64,000 nt of DNA from Eutreptiella sp. 'Long Island Sound 2002' (lineage: Eukaryota; Euglenozoa; Euglenophyceae; Eutreptiales; Eutreptiaceae). This document shows positions 54,076-63,981 of this stretch, in pieces. Position numbers and translations under genes: made by a program. Numbering within the stretch: position 1 is the first letter of the stretch; every line of letters starts with the position of its first letter. The stretch is from assembly GCA_964036045.1 (NCBI GenBank), contig OZ038390.1, forward strand, positions 37,132,974 to 37,196,973, written 5' to 3'. Below the pieces are notes generated by a model. The model worked only from the letters and a program-made list of their open reading frames with translations, was not told the origin of the DNA and did no database searches.

Positions 54076-55680
54076 AAAAACACACTGGGGTGTGTCGCTA
54101 CGTCAACGAAGAACGTAGTGCGGGTAAGTCCCAGAAAAAAATAGAAATGTAGCCTCCATGGGGCGAAATCTGCTTGATCTGACCTGATTTGGGCTGAATT
54201 GGCACTGAATCAGGCTGGATGAACCTGAAATGAGACAGAATGAGAAGTGACTAACAGTCCTCCGTGCAGTAAAACATTAGGTCAAGGGCTAAAAGGCATG
54301 TAAACGTATCGAGAATCGATACCAAACCATGCACTGGTTGAGAATGAGGTAGATTATTGGTGGATTGAGTGGGGGGATCAAGAAATGGAGTGACATCTCA
54401 GCGCTCTGGCACAGTGTCGCTGTCGCGGGCACGCTACGGTGTCCTCGCCGAACTCTACATCGTGTTACTCCCGCTTTTCTCGTTCTGAAAAGTGCAGCAT
54501 GTGCTTCAGATTTGGCGCATCTGGTGGATGATCACAAAATTCAATCTTGCTGAATCAATTTGGGCAGAGATGAAGGAGATTAAACAATCACAGAGAGGGA
54601 AAACACATACAAATGTAGTCTACAGACCCTAAGTGAACCACAGAAGGTAGGGTTGTTTTTCTGTGCACTTAGATCTAAACAGATCTTCGAGGAATGTGGG
54701 GAGATGACAAGGAAATCAACCTAAATTGTCCTACAATGAGGCACATTCATGAGATGGAGGTGAAATGAAGCGGAATGTCTAGAACTGAAACTACTAACAC
54801 TTTCGTTTAGACTAAAGTTAATATATATTGTCGTTTATTCAGCTCAATTGTGCTTTCCGGCACGTTGGTTCGCGAGCATCTAACAGATTCTATGAAAATG
54901 TGGATCATGTGATGATGCATCATGATGGGACATGCTGGCCCTGAATCCTTGGCATGTAACGCGCCGAAGGTTCGCTGAAGGCGCTTTACTGACAGTATAT
55001 AACTGAGAGACACCGAATTTACAGTGGCGGTGGTGTCAATCGACTTGGACAAGGCCAATCTTTCGATGGAGTCCCACAAGACACTTGGATTCACCATTTT
55101 CGACAGTTTCAGGTCGGATTGAGCTCACATTGGCGTGTGCCAAAAATACAACGAAGCTTACGGACTTCAGAGGTTGCTGTTAGAAGTCCCTAGAGCTCCT
55201 ATGTGAAAGTTGTCTGAACAATTGACGTCTGGGTTTCGTGTTTTGGTTCCACTGTTGCACAGAATGATGGACAAACCTGAGAAATTCAAGGTAAATTCAA
55301 GGAATCTGGATCTGAATCTGGACTTTGACTTCAGCATCACGGCAAATGAAGGTAAGATCTGAGTTCCTGGCGTCGCAACTGGTGCAGCCAGTACTACAGG
55401 GGGTGCCTGTAGGGGTGAATGTCACCGGCCGGTGTTTTTACTATGTACATTTGCTTCCATCTGCACGAGTAGCCAAATTCCAAAAATGCACAGACCAACA
55501 GAGACAAGATTACCCCGAATCAGCCTGAATTAAGCCTGAGTTTGGTTTTTTCTGAACACGGCAGCACACTCCGTGGCTTTCGGCAGCGTATCTACGCCTT
55601 GTCTGCCGAACGGAGACCAAAAAAAAAGTTGATTGACGTCAAATTATCAAACATTTGCAGTTCTCCACATCAGTTCGAAA
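54076..55680 (-). other. 3' untranslated region of the chromovirus
   Basis: About 1.6 kb between the pol stop and the polypurine tract. No env-like frame is seen. A 96-codon minus-strand frame (54807-55097) has no recognisable motif. Confidence 0.5.
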
Positions 55681-58600
55681 TCAGGAAGAATGAACATTGG
55701 ATTGAGCAGAATGTGGTTGGGGCGTGGCTGAAGTCGGCCACGCACGAATACATGTGACCACCAACCTGTCTGGTCGGGCCCTCGTACGGCTTGGGCGCTG
55801 CAAATCAGCGGCCGAACTTGAAGCTTGGTCTTCATTTGGCTCCTGGGCTGGCCTGACCGCAGGAGGGGGTATCGACGGATCAGCCCTGGAATGTGGCTGC
55901 TGAGGGCCGTAAAAGGCTGGATCTCGATTCACCACAGCTCTTTTTCCGTCGCTCTCCACTTGTCTGTCTGGTTTCGACAGACAGTCTGTCAGGAGTATGC
56001 CAATTTCGGGGTGCTTCTTGAGGAAGTCGATGAACCCCTTGGTGTACCCATGGACAAAAGATTGGGCTGGTTCCCAGTTGTTGTGACTGGAATCAAAGCC
56101 CCTCCATTCACATAGAAATTCCCATTCGCCCTTGGCGTCACGTCTTGCTTCTAAAATCCTCTTGAGTTCGTACTTCCCCCCTTCGATGACCCGATCGGAC
56201 AAAATTTTCGAAGTCCAAAAAAGGGGTTTAACCCGATCCTTGGGGGAGGGGATCTCTCTCTTGAGGCGATCGCCCGAAACGTCAATTTCCCTGCTGACAT
56301 CCACACGAATCCTCCACCTGTTCTCACCAAGACGCGCTGTAACAGCGAATGGCCCCTCCCACAAGGGAAGAAGCTTATCATCTCCGTCCAGGGTGGTTTT
56401 GGATTTTCGAAGCCAAACTCGATCATCGACTTCAAAATTGTGGGGGTTTTTTCGTCCTTGATTCTGGACCCAAAGCCAGTCAGGTTGATGCTTCTCGATT
56501 AATTTCGAGACAGTTTTATCTGCTCGTTGGACTTCGTCCAAAAACAACGAAGCATCTTTACAGGGGCGAGGATTATTCAACGGCATGTTCCACCAACACT
56601 TCTTTCGTCCAAAGACAATTTCATTTGGAGAAAGGCCATGATACAAAGGCGTGTTGTGGTAACGGCGAAGCATGGCGAACAGAATCTCAAGCCAATGGAA
56701 ATCCTTTTCACTCGCGAGCTCCTTACGAAGCATATTTATAAGTGAGCGGCCGGCTCTTTCGCCAGGCAGCGCTCGATGCGAGTGGATTTCACATCGGAGG
56801 TGGTGGATTCCAAGGCGAGCACATAATTCTCTCCACCATTCGGAGGTGTACTCTTTGCCTGAATCTGTCACCACCTCGGATGGGACGTCCCAGCCTCCCA
56901 TCCAGGTCTGCGCGCACCATTTGGCGGCAGCCTTGCCAGTCATCGACTCAATGTTGCAAGGCAACACTTGAATGTAGCCGGAATGACAGCACTGAATAAG
57001 GAGCACTCGATTGACCTTTTTGTTGGTCCAATGGCACTCTTCGTCATCGAGTTCACCGAGATAGAAGAAATCACTGGTGACTCTGTTAAAGAGGCGCTCC
57101 GGAATAGGATGAGGCCTCAGATGGCCGTGCTTCTTCGCGCTGGGAGGCGTCGAGACAGCACATTGGGCACATCCGGCGGCTACTTTCATGCAGTGAGTAT
57201 ATAGCCGTGAGCCAAACAACCTATGTTTAATCATCGACCACAGTCGACGGCCATGTGCGTGGGGGGACTCCCATTTATGCCACCAGTTTAACACTCGGGG
57301 GGCCAGGGCGTCTGGTACGCACAATTTACCCTCCATCCACAGCTTCCCCCCATCCAACGAGTACTCAGAAAAAATCCCATCCTTGTGAGCATCTTTGGAT
57401 TTGAGATTTCCAAAGACCTCTTTAAACATGGGATCCTGCAGATAATCGGACGTCCAGTCACGGATGATAAGGGAATCTTTCGGCAGGGGTGGAGTTTTGG
57501 CCGGATCTCGACGCTTAATGCCCTGGATCAACCGAAATCGACTTACTCGTCGGGTATAGTCAAACCGTTTCACACTCCCTGAGGAGGGATCGGTGACTTT
57601 TTCCACGACTTTCAGTGTTTTGGTGCAGATCTCATGAGCATGCGCCGGATCTGAGATGGCCGTGATGTCATGGCACGGTAATGCGTGCTGTTTAACAGCG
57701 CATTGCATGCATGCACGTCGAATGAGTTTCTTTTCTTCTTGATCCCATTCGATTATTACATGGCGGTCCTGCTCCGTACCATGGATGTTGGTACTTTGCA
57801 GCCCCTCTGAAGCGGGGTAAGCCCATCGGCTCAGAGCATCCGCTACCGTGTTGTGTTTTCCAGGCAAATACGACACATGGAGGTCAAACAGAGAGAGAAA
57901 TTCGTGCCATCTGGCCCGTCGACCAGCTGGGCTCGCGACAGTATCAATGTGTTCAGTGGCCCAATACTCCAGAGATCGATGATCCGTCAGGATCTCGACC
58001 TGATTGGTGCCAACCCACGATTGGTACTTTTTTAAAGCACAGATTATGGCGTAGGTTTCTTGCTCACGCGGCGACCATTGCATTTGGCGTGGGGCTAGCT
58101 TCCGAGACCAAAATGCAAGAGGGTAATGATCGCCGGTGGCTTCATCAACCTGTTCAAGAACAGCTCCGATCGCGTACCTAGAAGTGTCGGTTCTTATGTA
58201 GAAGGGTCGGTCAAATTGGGGCACATGCAACGTGGCAACTTCACAGAGGGCCGCCTTCAAGTGATGGAAGGCCTCCTCGCACTCGTCAGTCCACTTGACA
58301 CGAACCTTTGAACCTGCCTTGCCTGCATCTCTCCCTACCTTCAATAATTCAGTGAGGGGGGCAGCAAATTTGGCATAATTCGGCACAAAAGTGTGGTAAA
58401 AATTGCAACAACCCAGGAATCCTCTCAACTCCGTGATCGTCTCGGGGCGCTTCCACTTCTGAATAGCGACGAGCTTCCCTGGACTGGGTCGTCGGGTGCC
58501 ATTCTCTAGGAGAGAACCACAAAATTCGACTGATTTTAAAAATAATTTTCCCTTCTTTGGCCCACAAATCAGCTGATTAGCATCAAGAATGTCCAAAACT

Positions 58601-60621
58601 TGGTTCAGCTGCTTTTCATGTAGGGCCACCAGCTCGGCTTCGGTCAGTCCCTCCCCCTCCGTCGCGATGATTATGTCATCTATGTACACACTCATAAAGG
58701 CACGAAGCTCAGGATGGGCTGTAAAAAGCACATCCTCCATCATTCTTTGAAAAAACGAAGCGGCGTTCTTCAGGCCCATGGGCATGACTGTCCACTGGAC
58801 TGGGCCACATGGCGTGCACATACAAGTGAGAGGTCGGCTGTCCTTCCTCAACGGCATTTGGTGAAAGCCGTGACGGAGATCCAGCACAGAAAACAAACGA
58901 CCTCTTGCCCTCTTGGCGATTTCCTCCTCAATGAGGGGCAGGGGGTGCGAATCCGCCTTGGTTTCGGCGTTGAGATTGCGAAAATCAACAACCATTCGCC
59001 AACCATCAATAGTGTTCTGGTCTGCAGGCGGCGGCTTCGGGACTGTGAAGGGCGCACAGCACCATTCGCTGGTCATACAACCCTCAAGCCAACCAAATTC
59101 CCTGAGATTTCTCTCGATGATTTTTCTGAGGATCTCATGTTTATGTCCATGGTTCTCATAAGGACGCTGTTTCTTCGCCTTGTAACCTTCACGAAGCTCG
59201 ATGAAGGCTTCACCGAACTGCCCACGGACAGGGGGGTCTTTGATCAACTTCCCCGAAAGGGTTGTGTCCTTCCGTTCCTCAAAAATCTTTTCTCTTGCCT
59301 TGGAACACAATTCAGTGTCCACCTGATCGCCAGGAATTACTGTCGAAAAAACTTTGGCGACTTCTTCGGCCTTGGCAGGAAGAATCTTCTTACGGATGTC
59401 CCTAAAGAGGTCCGTATCAACTGCCTCTTGAAGATAGGTGGGTCGAGTGTCGACATTCCAGAGATTATCTTCGTGATCCAGCTCCTCGAAAGGATCTATG
59501 AAAGCTTCCACAGGGGGTTTTTCATAAAAAACTCTGAATTTGCGGCGCGATTTAAGATTTTTCTTCGCCCGTGCACTGAAGATTCTTTTCGATGTCGATC
59601 GTATTGGGGAAGAGGGAGACGAGGCGGATCCATTTGACGTTGGATCACCTTGGATATCTGACGGACAAAAATCAGAAAAAATAGATTCATCATCAGTACC
59701 ACGCTCAACCTCAGATTCAGACCCAACACAGGAATCTGTACTAGAATCAGCAGAATTAGAGTCAGAAAGCTTTCCATCCACCAGGAATGCAAGCGAACTC
59801 CAGTACCCCTGTGGCAGGGGACCTGTGTCGTCCCTGGCATACAGCTTAATCTTCCTGGGAAGTTCGATGTAATCTACACAAATGTCTTGTAATTCCTGAA
59901 ACCAAGGCTTGTCGTCCCACAGGGGCACAACTAAAATTGCCTGGGTTTTATCTTGCTTGATTTTGTGGATGACCTGCTGGATTAAGTGAAACGGAGGATT
60001 AATCCACAACTTCTTGTCCCATTTATGGGTCCAAGCGTCGCTAAAGTGCTTGTCAAAGCGCTTGTTCTTACGACTAGCAAAGGCATCATACTGTGGCCAA
60101 AAGGAATGGTGTTCATGAAAATATTCACAAATTGCATCGCGCCATTTGTCGACAATTCTGTAGGATGAAGAGTGCCAGCGCGAAGGGCGTCGTGGCTGGG
60201 AGTCCCTACGAAGACATTCTAACTCTCGGGAGTAATCGGCACTCCCATTCACCTCGCCAATGGTGACATCTTCGCCAAATTTTGGTGTAACTTTTTGCTT
60301 CAAAAATTCTTCTGCACTTTTAAACCCTGCGTGCAAAAAACGAAATTCAGGACGCTCCAAGGGACCTGACTCCAGCAAAAAACAAGGCCGATGACCTACG
60401 GGCGCCACCCTATTCTTGCGAAGCCAAGGATGGCCCAAGTAACGGTCATACTTTATGTCGGCACGATAGAAGTAGTCATCCTTAAGGACAACTTCCTCCA
60501 CATTACCTTCTTCCGAAAAGGTCTTGAGCGACCAAATGAGTTGATATATAACAACCGCGTTGCCCACCTGCGAGAGAATGTCCAGAAACTCCCTCGAGGG
60601 TAACAGGATGAGGCGACTCAA
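55681..60621 (-). CDS. pol: Ty3/gypsy chromovirus pol: NPPF domain, RT, RNase H, integrase, chromodomain
   Basis: An intact 1646-codon frame. Residues about 1-85 are the end of the protease (ADIKYDRYLGHPWL). Residues about 160-283 form an extra domain with YDAFASRKN, LWINPPF and LVVPLWDDKPWF. An acidic Ser-rich linker follows (284-345). RT spans about 495-705, with VVDFRNLN, LDLRHGFHQMPL and the YIDD motif at 646-649. RNase H is about 803-935 (TDTS at 811, E855, D880, D928). Integrase has an H2C2 finger (H1115/H1121, C1151, C1154) and a D-D-35-E triad (D1184, D1253, E1288). A chromodomain at 1483-1535 (YELKRILEAR...FLCEWRGFDSSHNNWEP) would steer integration to marked chromatin. All catalytic residues I looked for are present. 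The frame is entered from protease by a frame change. Confidence 0.95.
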   Translation of the reverse strand: MSRLILLPSREFLDILSQVGNAVVIYQLIWSLKTFSEEGNVEEVVLKDDYFYRADIKYDRYLGHPWLRKNRVAPVGHRPCFLLESGPLERPEFRFLHAGFKSAEEFLKQKVTPKFGEDVTIGEVNGSADYSRELECLRRDSQPRRPSRWHSSSYRIVDKWRDAICEYFHEHHSFWPQYDAFASRKNKRFDKHFSDAWTHKWDKKLWINPPFHLIQQVIHKIKQDKTQAILVVPLWDDKPWFQELQDICVDYIELPRKIKLYARDDTGPLPQGYWSSLAFLVDGKLSDSNSADSSTDSCVGSESEVERGTDDESIFSDFCPSDIQGDPTSNGSASSPSSPIRSTSKRIFSARAKKNLKSRRKFRVFYEKPPVEAFIDPFEELDHEDNLWNVDTRPTYLQEAVDTDLFRDIRKKILPAKAEEVAKVFSTVIPGDQVDTELCSKAREKIFEERKDTTLSGKLIKDPPVRGQFGEAFIELREGYKAKKQRPYENHGHKHEILRKIIERNLREFGWLEGCMTSEWCCAPFTVPKPPPADQNTIDGWRMVVDFRNLNAETKADSHPLPLIEEEIAKRARGRLFSVLDLRHGFHQMPLRKDSRPLTCMCTPCGPVQWTVMPMGLKNAASFFQRMMEDVLFTAHPELRAFMSVYIDDIIIATEGEGLTEAELVALHEKQLNQVLDILDANQLICGPKKGKLFLKSVEFCGSLLENGTRRPSPGKLVAIQKWKRPETITELRGFLGCCNFYHTFVPNYAKFAAPLTELLKVGRDAGKAGSKVRVKWTDECEEAFHHLKAALCEVATLHVPQFDRPFYIRTDTSRYAIGAVLEQVDEATGDHYPLAFWSRKLAPRQMQWSPREQETYAIICALKKYQSWVGTNQVEILTDHRSLEYWATEHIDTVASPAGRRARWHEFLSLFDLHVSYLPGKHNTVADALSRWAYPASEGLQSTNIHGTEQDRHVIIEWDQEEKKLIRRACMQCAVKQHALPCHDITAISDPAHAHEICTKTLKVVEKVTDPSSGSVKRFDYTRRVSRFRLIQGIKRRDPAKTPPLPKDSLIIRDWTSDYLQDPMFKEVFGNLKSKDAHKDGIFSEYSLDGGKLWMEGKLCVPDALAPRVLNWWHKWESPHAHGRRLWSMIKHRLFGSRLYTHCMKVAAGCAQCAVSTPPSAKKHGHLRPHPIPERLFNRVTSDFFYLGELDDEECHWTNKKVNRVLLIQCCHSGYIQVLPCNIESMTGKAAAKWCAQTWMGGWDVPSEVVTDSGKEYTSEWWRELCARLGIHHLRCEIHSHRALPGERAGRSLINMLRKELASEKDFHWLEILFAMLRRYHNTPLYHGLSPNEIVFGRKKCWWNMPLNNPRPCKDASLFLDEVQRADKTVSKLIEKHQPDWLWVQNQGRKNPHNFEVDDRVWLRKSKTTLDGDDKLLPLWEGPFAVTARLGENRWRIRVDVSREIDVSGDRLKREIPSPKDRVKPLFWTSKILSDRVIEGGKYELKRILEARRDAKGEWEFLCEWRGFDSSHNNWEPAQSFVHGYTKGFIDFLKKHPEIGILLTDCLSKPDRQVESDGKRAVVNRDPAFYGPQQPHSRADPSIPPPAVRPAQEPNEDQASSSAADLQRPSRTRARPDRLVVTCIRAWPTSATPQPHSAQSNVHSS

Positions 60622-60913
60622 ACACGCAGTCGTCGGGTAAGAACGAATTGGATTGGAGATTTACCTCTGATCCATTGTCACACAAACAAGTGGCGAGCTG
60701 GAAATTTCCCTTGCAATCAGAGACCCACAGCTTTGTGACAAACTGACGGGCCCTGTGCTTGGACTGTACACCAACCTCGTCCACTACAACAGAAGGATCC
60801 GCTGCCGGATCCAGGGGAGAGGAGACAAGCGACCCTACCTCAAGTAATGGTCGATCAGGAATCTGGGGATCATGCCTGAAATCGCCTGGGGAGGGACGAT
60901 TTTCGTGGCTCCC
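60503..60913 (-). CDS. Retropepsin-like protease region of the chromovirus
   Basis: This frame follows the gag-side TAG at 60914-60916 without a break (GSHENRPSPGDFRHDPQIPD...VGVQSKHRARQF). It reaches FQLATCLCDNGSEVNLQS, the position of the retropepsin D-S/T-G motif, here Asp-Asn-Gly. It runs on to a stop at 60503, but the protease C-terminal half (ADIKYDRYLGHPWL) lies in the overlapping pol frame that opens by 60621. A shift into the pol frame, programmed or by mutation, is needed between about 60620 and 60560. The unusual DNG makes activity uncertain. Confidence 0.65.
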   Translation of the reverse strand, partial: GSHENRPSPGDFRHDPQIPDRPLLEVGSLVSSPLDPAADPSVVVDEVGVQSKHRARQFVTKLWVSDCKGNFQLATCLCDNGSEVNLQSNSFLPDDCVFESPHPVTLEGVSGHSLAGGQRGCYISTHLVAQDLFGRR

Positions 60914-61005
60914 CTAGGCGTTCTGACCTCCAGTGGCTGCGGTAACATTATGAACACACCCTGATTCGTCGACCCACTCATCCTGGAACGGATCATCTGC
61001 TGGAT

Positions 61006-63948
61006 TCAAGGCATTTTCAACGTAATCTCGATCCGCATCGGACACCTGATCTGCACCTGAGACCTGATCCACAGGATGGTTGCCCTTTCCACGTCCACGG
61101 CCACGGCCGCCGGATGATGGACCACCACCATCGCCACGCCCTCTGCCCTTACCAGAGAAAGGGGTTCCTGAAGGATTCTCTTACCTTTACCCTGTGATCC
61201 TGGAGCATTTCCTTTGTTTGTACCGGATTGAGGGGTTTGGCCTGGATTTCGATTTCCGCCTCCGGCGTTGCCATTGGGATTTTTCTGGCCGTTCGGCTGC
61301 CCACCGGAGCCGGATGGAGTCCGATTTCCTGTGCCTTGGGACCCGCCAGGGCCTCCAGTATTTTTGTTTCCACCGGAGGGGGTCGGATTACCCTTTCCCC
61401 CTTTTCCACCATGCACCTGTCTGTCATTCCTGTCTGAATTCTGAGGATTACTGATATTTTCACCAATCACCTTGTGATCGTAAGGAGACCATCGGTGATT
61501 ACCAGTAGAATGCGACTTAGCTCGGTTCGTAGAACCTAAAAGAAGGCAGATGTTACAGTGATCCTGAACATTCCGGGTGTCATTCACCTTTTTGTTGCCC
61601 TTTTGGGCCCCATTTTGGGTGTTTTGCTGGGTATTCTTGTTTCCCCCAAGACCCTCATGGAAATTTTGATTGGCGGCGTCAGCGAGCCGCTCAACCTCTT
61701 CCCAGAGTTCCTGTGGGGTGAACGAAAACACCCAGTTCTTGGCCTTCAGGCGATGGCCATGGAAACTTACTCCCCTGTTGAGGACTTGGACAAACAAGTC
61801 CCGATCCTCGTGTTCATTAAACTTGATTTTCCACGTGTTTTCAGTGAATTTCACTTTGGAAAACGACGTGGGGGAACACTTTTGAAGTGATTCCCTGACG
61901 GAGAACCTGTTGGCCGAGGCATCGAAGCCTTCGACCTCCGCCCACCAGGTCTTGACCTTTTCTTCGGACTGTTTATTCCGAAGGGTGGGGGCTGTTTCTG
62001 AGGGGATCTTGTCAAAAATCAGATTTTTCAGCTCAGCACTAGAAAATTTTTCGCCTGAATGTTCAGATTCTTCCACTAGATTCCAGAAGCGCTGTCTCTT
62101 GTCTTGCACTTCGTGCAAGATTAATCGCGAGAACGAAGGAAAATTCTTCAACATCTGGTGGTAATGGTCCTCTGGCAGCCGGGATCCACGTACCTCCAAC
62201 TGTTCCCACACCTCATCAAAGGTAAGGGGGGAACTTGAATCCTCACGATCACTCCAGGTCCTGAGCCAAGTGTTGGCCGGCGCTCCCTCAAGGCAGTCCA
62301 AGAGGGCCATCAGGAACTGATCATCTTGGAGTTTTTGAGTCTTAACCCACAGTTTAAATTCCCGTTGGAACTGAGGCCAACGTCTGGGGTTTCCATTATA
62401 CTTCGGTTGCTTGGCAACCTGACGAAGTCGCAATGAAGTAGGATTTAGAAGTGAATCCAGCCCAACACCGGCCGTAATGGCAGACACCTTGGCAGCATCA
62501 TTCGCCGCACCAGCTCCGGCGAGGGTCTGGGCGAGCAACAGCTGGGCTAATGCATTGGAATCAGCAGCAGGAGGGGCAGTACGGGAGGCAGTTCGCTTGG
62601 CATTCTGAGACTCAGTCCTAGCCTTCGCCGTCCTACTCTGAGATTGAGAGATTGTAACCCTTTCCTTTAGCTTGGTCCTGCTGATCCTTGCATCGGTGGT
62701 CTTGGAGTCCACCGAAGGAGCAATTGAAAAAATTTCTGTCGCCTCCTCCGACGGTTCTGTTGTTTGTTCCACCGATGATGCGCCCTCAGATCGCATGTGC
62801 GTCTTGAAAAGATCTTTTATTCCCAGCGTTTGAATGATGAGTTGCATTTGATCTTTGAGCAATTGGAGCTCAGAGTCTCGCTGGAATCTGCAAGAGCAGT
62901 CGGCAGGACAGTACATACCGTGTCCTGAAGGGCCTGAGCAGGCTGTCGGACCGCTAATCTCAGTGGTCCGCAGCCAGGAGTCCACTTGGGGAGCTCCTTC
63001 AGCCCTAATTTCCAGGCTTGCCTGCCTGGCTGCCTCTAAAATTCCTTCCTCAACCGCGGCGGCTAGATCGTCGCGGATGGAAACAGGGGGATGAGGGGCG
63101 GAGGGCCCGGCAACAGGTGCCTTGGTCTTCTCCTTCCGGAAGGGGTTTGCCTCCCAGATCTGCAAAAAAATGGCAAAAGAGTCATCTTCTTGAGAACGCC
63201 ACCACATCCTCGTATTAATTTCTTCCTGAAGTAGGAAAAAATATTCCATTAAAAAATCAGAGGCGATTCTTTCTTGTCCTATCAGCTTAGACGTGGCTAA
63301 TAGACAAAGGGCCTCAAGCGCCTCAAGGTTACGGGTCACTTCTGAAGACAAATGGTTGTCCCATTGTGCCCAAGAGGCTGGTCGATTATAGGTAGGTACC
63401 TCACCTGGACCACCCATCTCAATGTCGTCAATGTCGGCGTCGATGGTCTCAAAATGTGGACATTGGTAGGGAGTATTGGTACCTGCCAGGTCCGTAAGCT
63501 CCACCGGAGCGTTGCCATCGGCGTAGGCTGGCAGATTCCAGCTACTTGATGGCCAATTTCGACTGGGATCTTGATGGTAATCTGGGCCTCCACAGCTGCT
63601 GATTTGTGCCCTTCTTGGGCAGCTTGGGCTTGCGCAAGGCATTCCTCTCAAGGCCTCGTTCGCACAGCACCACGGCAGCGTAATTGTTACGTCTCCAGGA
63701 GCGGCGGAGTCTACGGGGCCGTACTGGGGAGCTAACTGTGGTTGGGACACCAAAGGAACAACATTCAGGTAGCCTCTGCTACCATGAAAGTGCTGCCCTG
63801 GGTCGTTGATGGTGCCGGAGGGCTCGGGGCCGGCAAGACCAGTGGGGCAGGCACGCGAGGAGTCGACCTGAACGCTGCTATTGGGGGTAGAACCGGAGAC
63901 TCGGACACCAACGGAGGCAAGAGCAGCAACAACTGAAGCAAGATCCAT
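61006..63948 (-). CDS. gag: Chromovirus Gag
   Basis: A 980-codon frame from ATG (63948). Residues 1-430 are variable and partly disordered. The Ty3-type capsid region lies at about 500-690 (YNGNPRRWPQFQREFKLWV, LEGAPANTWL, FPSFSRLILHEVQDKRQRFW). At 798-819 is an atypical Cys/His cluster (HCNICLLLG...SHSTGNH) in place of a standard CCHC knuckle. A Gly/Asn-rich stretch follows (845-922). After about residue 922 (61182) the frame loses its character (RILQEPLSLV), while another frame continues with RGRGDGGG and RGRGRGKG repeats and VDQVSGADQVSDADR down to a TAG at 60914. So the true C-terminus is probably shifted in this copy. Confidence 0.9.
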   Translation of the reverse strand: MDLASVVAALASVGVRVSGSTPNSSVQVDSSRACPTGLAGPEPSGTINDPGQHFHGSRGYLNVVPLVSQPQLAPQYGPVDSAAPGDVTITLPWCCANEALRGMPCASPSCPRRAQISSCGGPDYHQDPSRNWPSSSWNLPAYADGNAPVELTDLAGTNTPYQCPHFETIDADIDDIEMGGPGEVPTYNRPASWAQWDNHLSSEVTRNLEALEALCLLATSKLIGQERIASDFLMEYFFLLQEEINTRMWWRSQEDDSFAIFLQIWEANPFRKEKTKAPVAGPSAPHPPVSIRDDLAAAVEEGILEAARQASLEIRAEGAPQVDSWLRTTEISGPTACSGPSGHGMYCPADCSCRFQRDSELQLLKDQMQLIIQTLGIKDLFKTHMRSEGASSVEQTTEPSEEATEIFSIAPSVDSKTTDARISRTKLKERVTISQSQSRTAKARTESQNAKRTASRTAPPAADSNALAQLLLAQTLAGAGAANDAAKVSAITAGVGLDSLLNPTSLRLRQVAKQPKYNGNPRRWPQFQREFKLWVKTQKLQDDQFLMALLDCLEGAPANTWLRTWSDREDSSSPLTFDEVWEQLEVRGSRLPEDHYHQMLKNFPSFSRLILHEVQDKRQRFWNLVEESEHSGEKFSSAELKNLIFDKIPSETAPTLRNKQSEEKVKTWWAEVEGFDASANRFSVRESLQKCSPTSFSKVKFTENTWKIKFNEHEDRDLFVQVLNRGVSFHGHRLKAKNWVFSFTPQELWEEVERLADAANQNFHEGLGGNKNTQQNTQNGAQKGNKKVNDTRNVQDHCNICLLLGSTNRAKSHSTGNHRWSPYDHKVIGENISNPQNSDRNDRQVHGGKGGKGNPTPSGGNKNTGGPGGSQGTGNRTPSGSGGQPNGQKNPNGNAGGGNRNPGQTPQSGTNKGNAPGSQGKGKRILQEPLSLVRAEGVAMVVVHHPAAVAVDVERATILWIRSQVQIRCPMRIEITLKMP

Positions 63949-63958
63949 GTTGAGTGTT

Positions 63959-63976
63959 ATCCGGCAGAAAATCCCA
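63959..63976 (-). other. Primer-binding site of the chromovirus
   Basis: On the minus strand TGGGATTTTCTGCCGGAT begins five bases after the LTR end. TGG matches the CCA end of a tRNA; I did not identify the tRNA. The same site recurs at 53708-53725. Confidence 0.6.
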
Positions 63977-63981
63977 GTCTA

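Noticed and set aside
58714-59637. 307-codon + strand frame opposite pol
   Set aside because: Antisense shadow of the RT region, which has clear catalytic motifs on the minus strand.
61171-61187. 17-base spliceosomal intron in gag
   Set aside because: It restores the frame and has GT...AG ends, but introns this short are known only in special lineages; kept only as one possible explanation of the frameshift.
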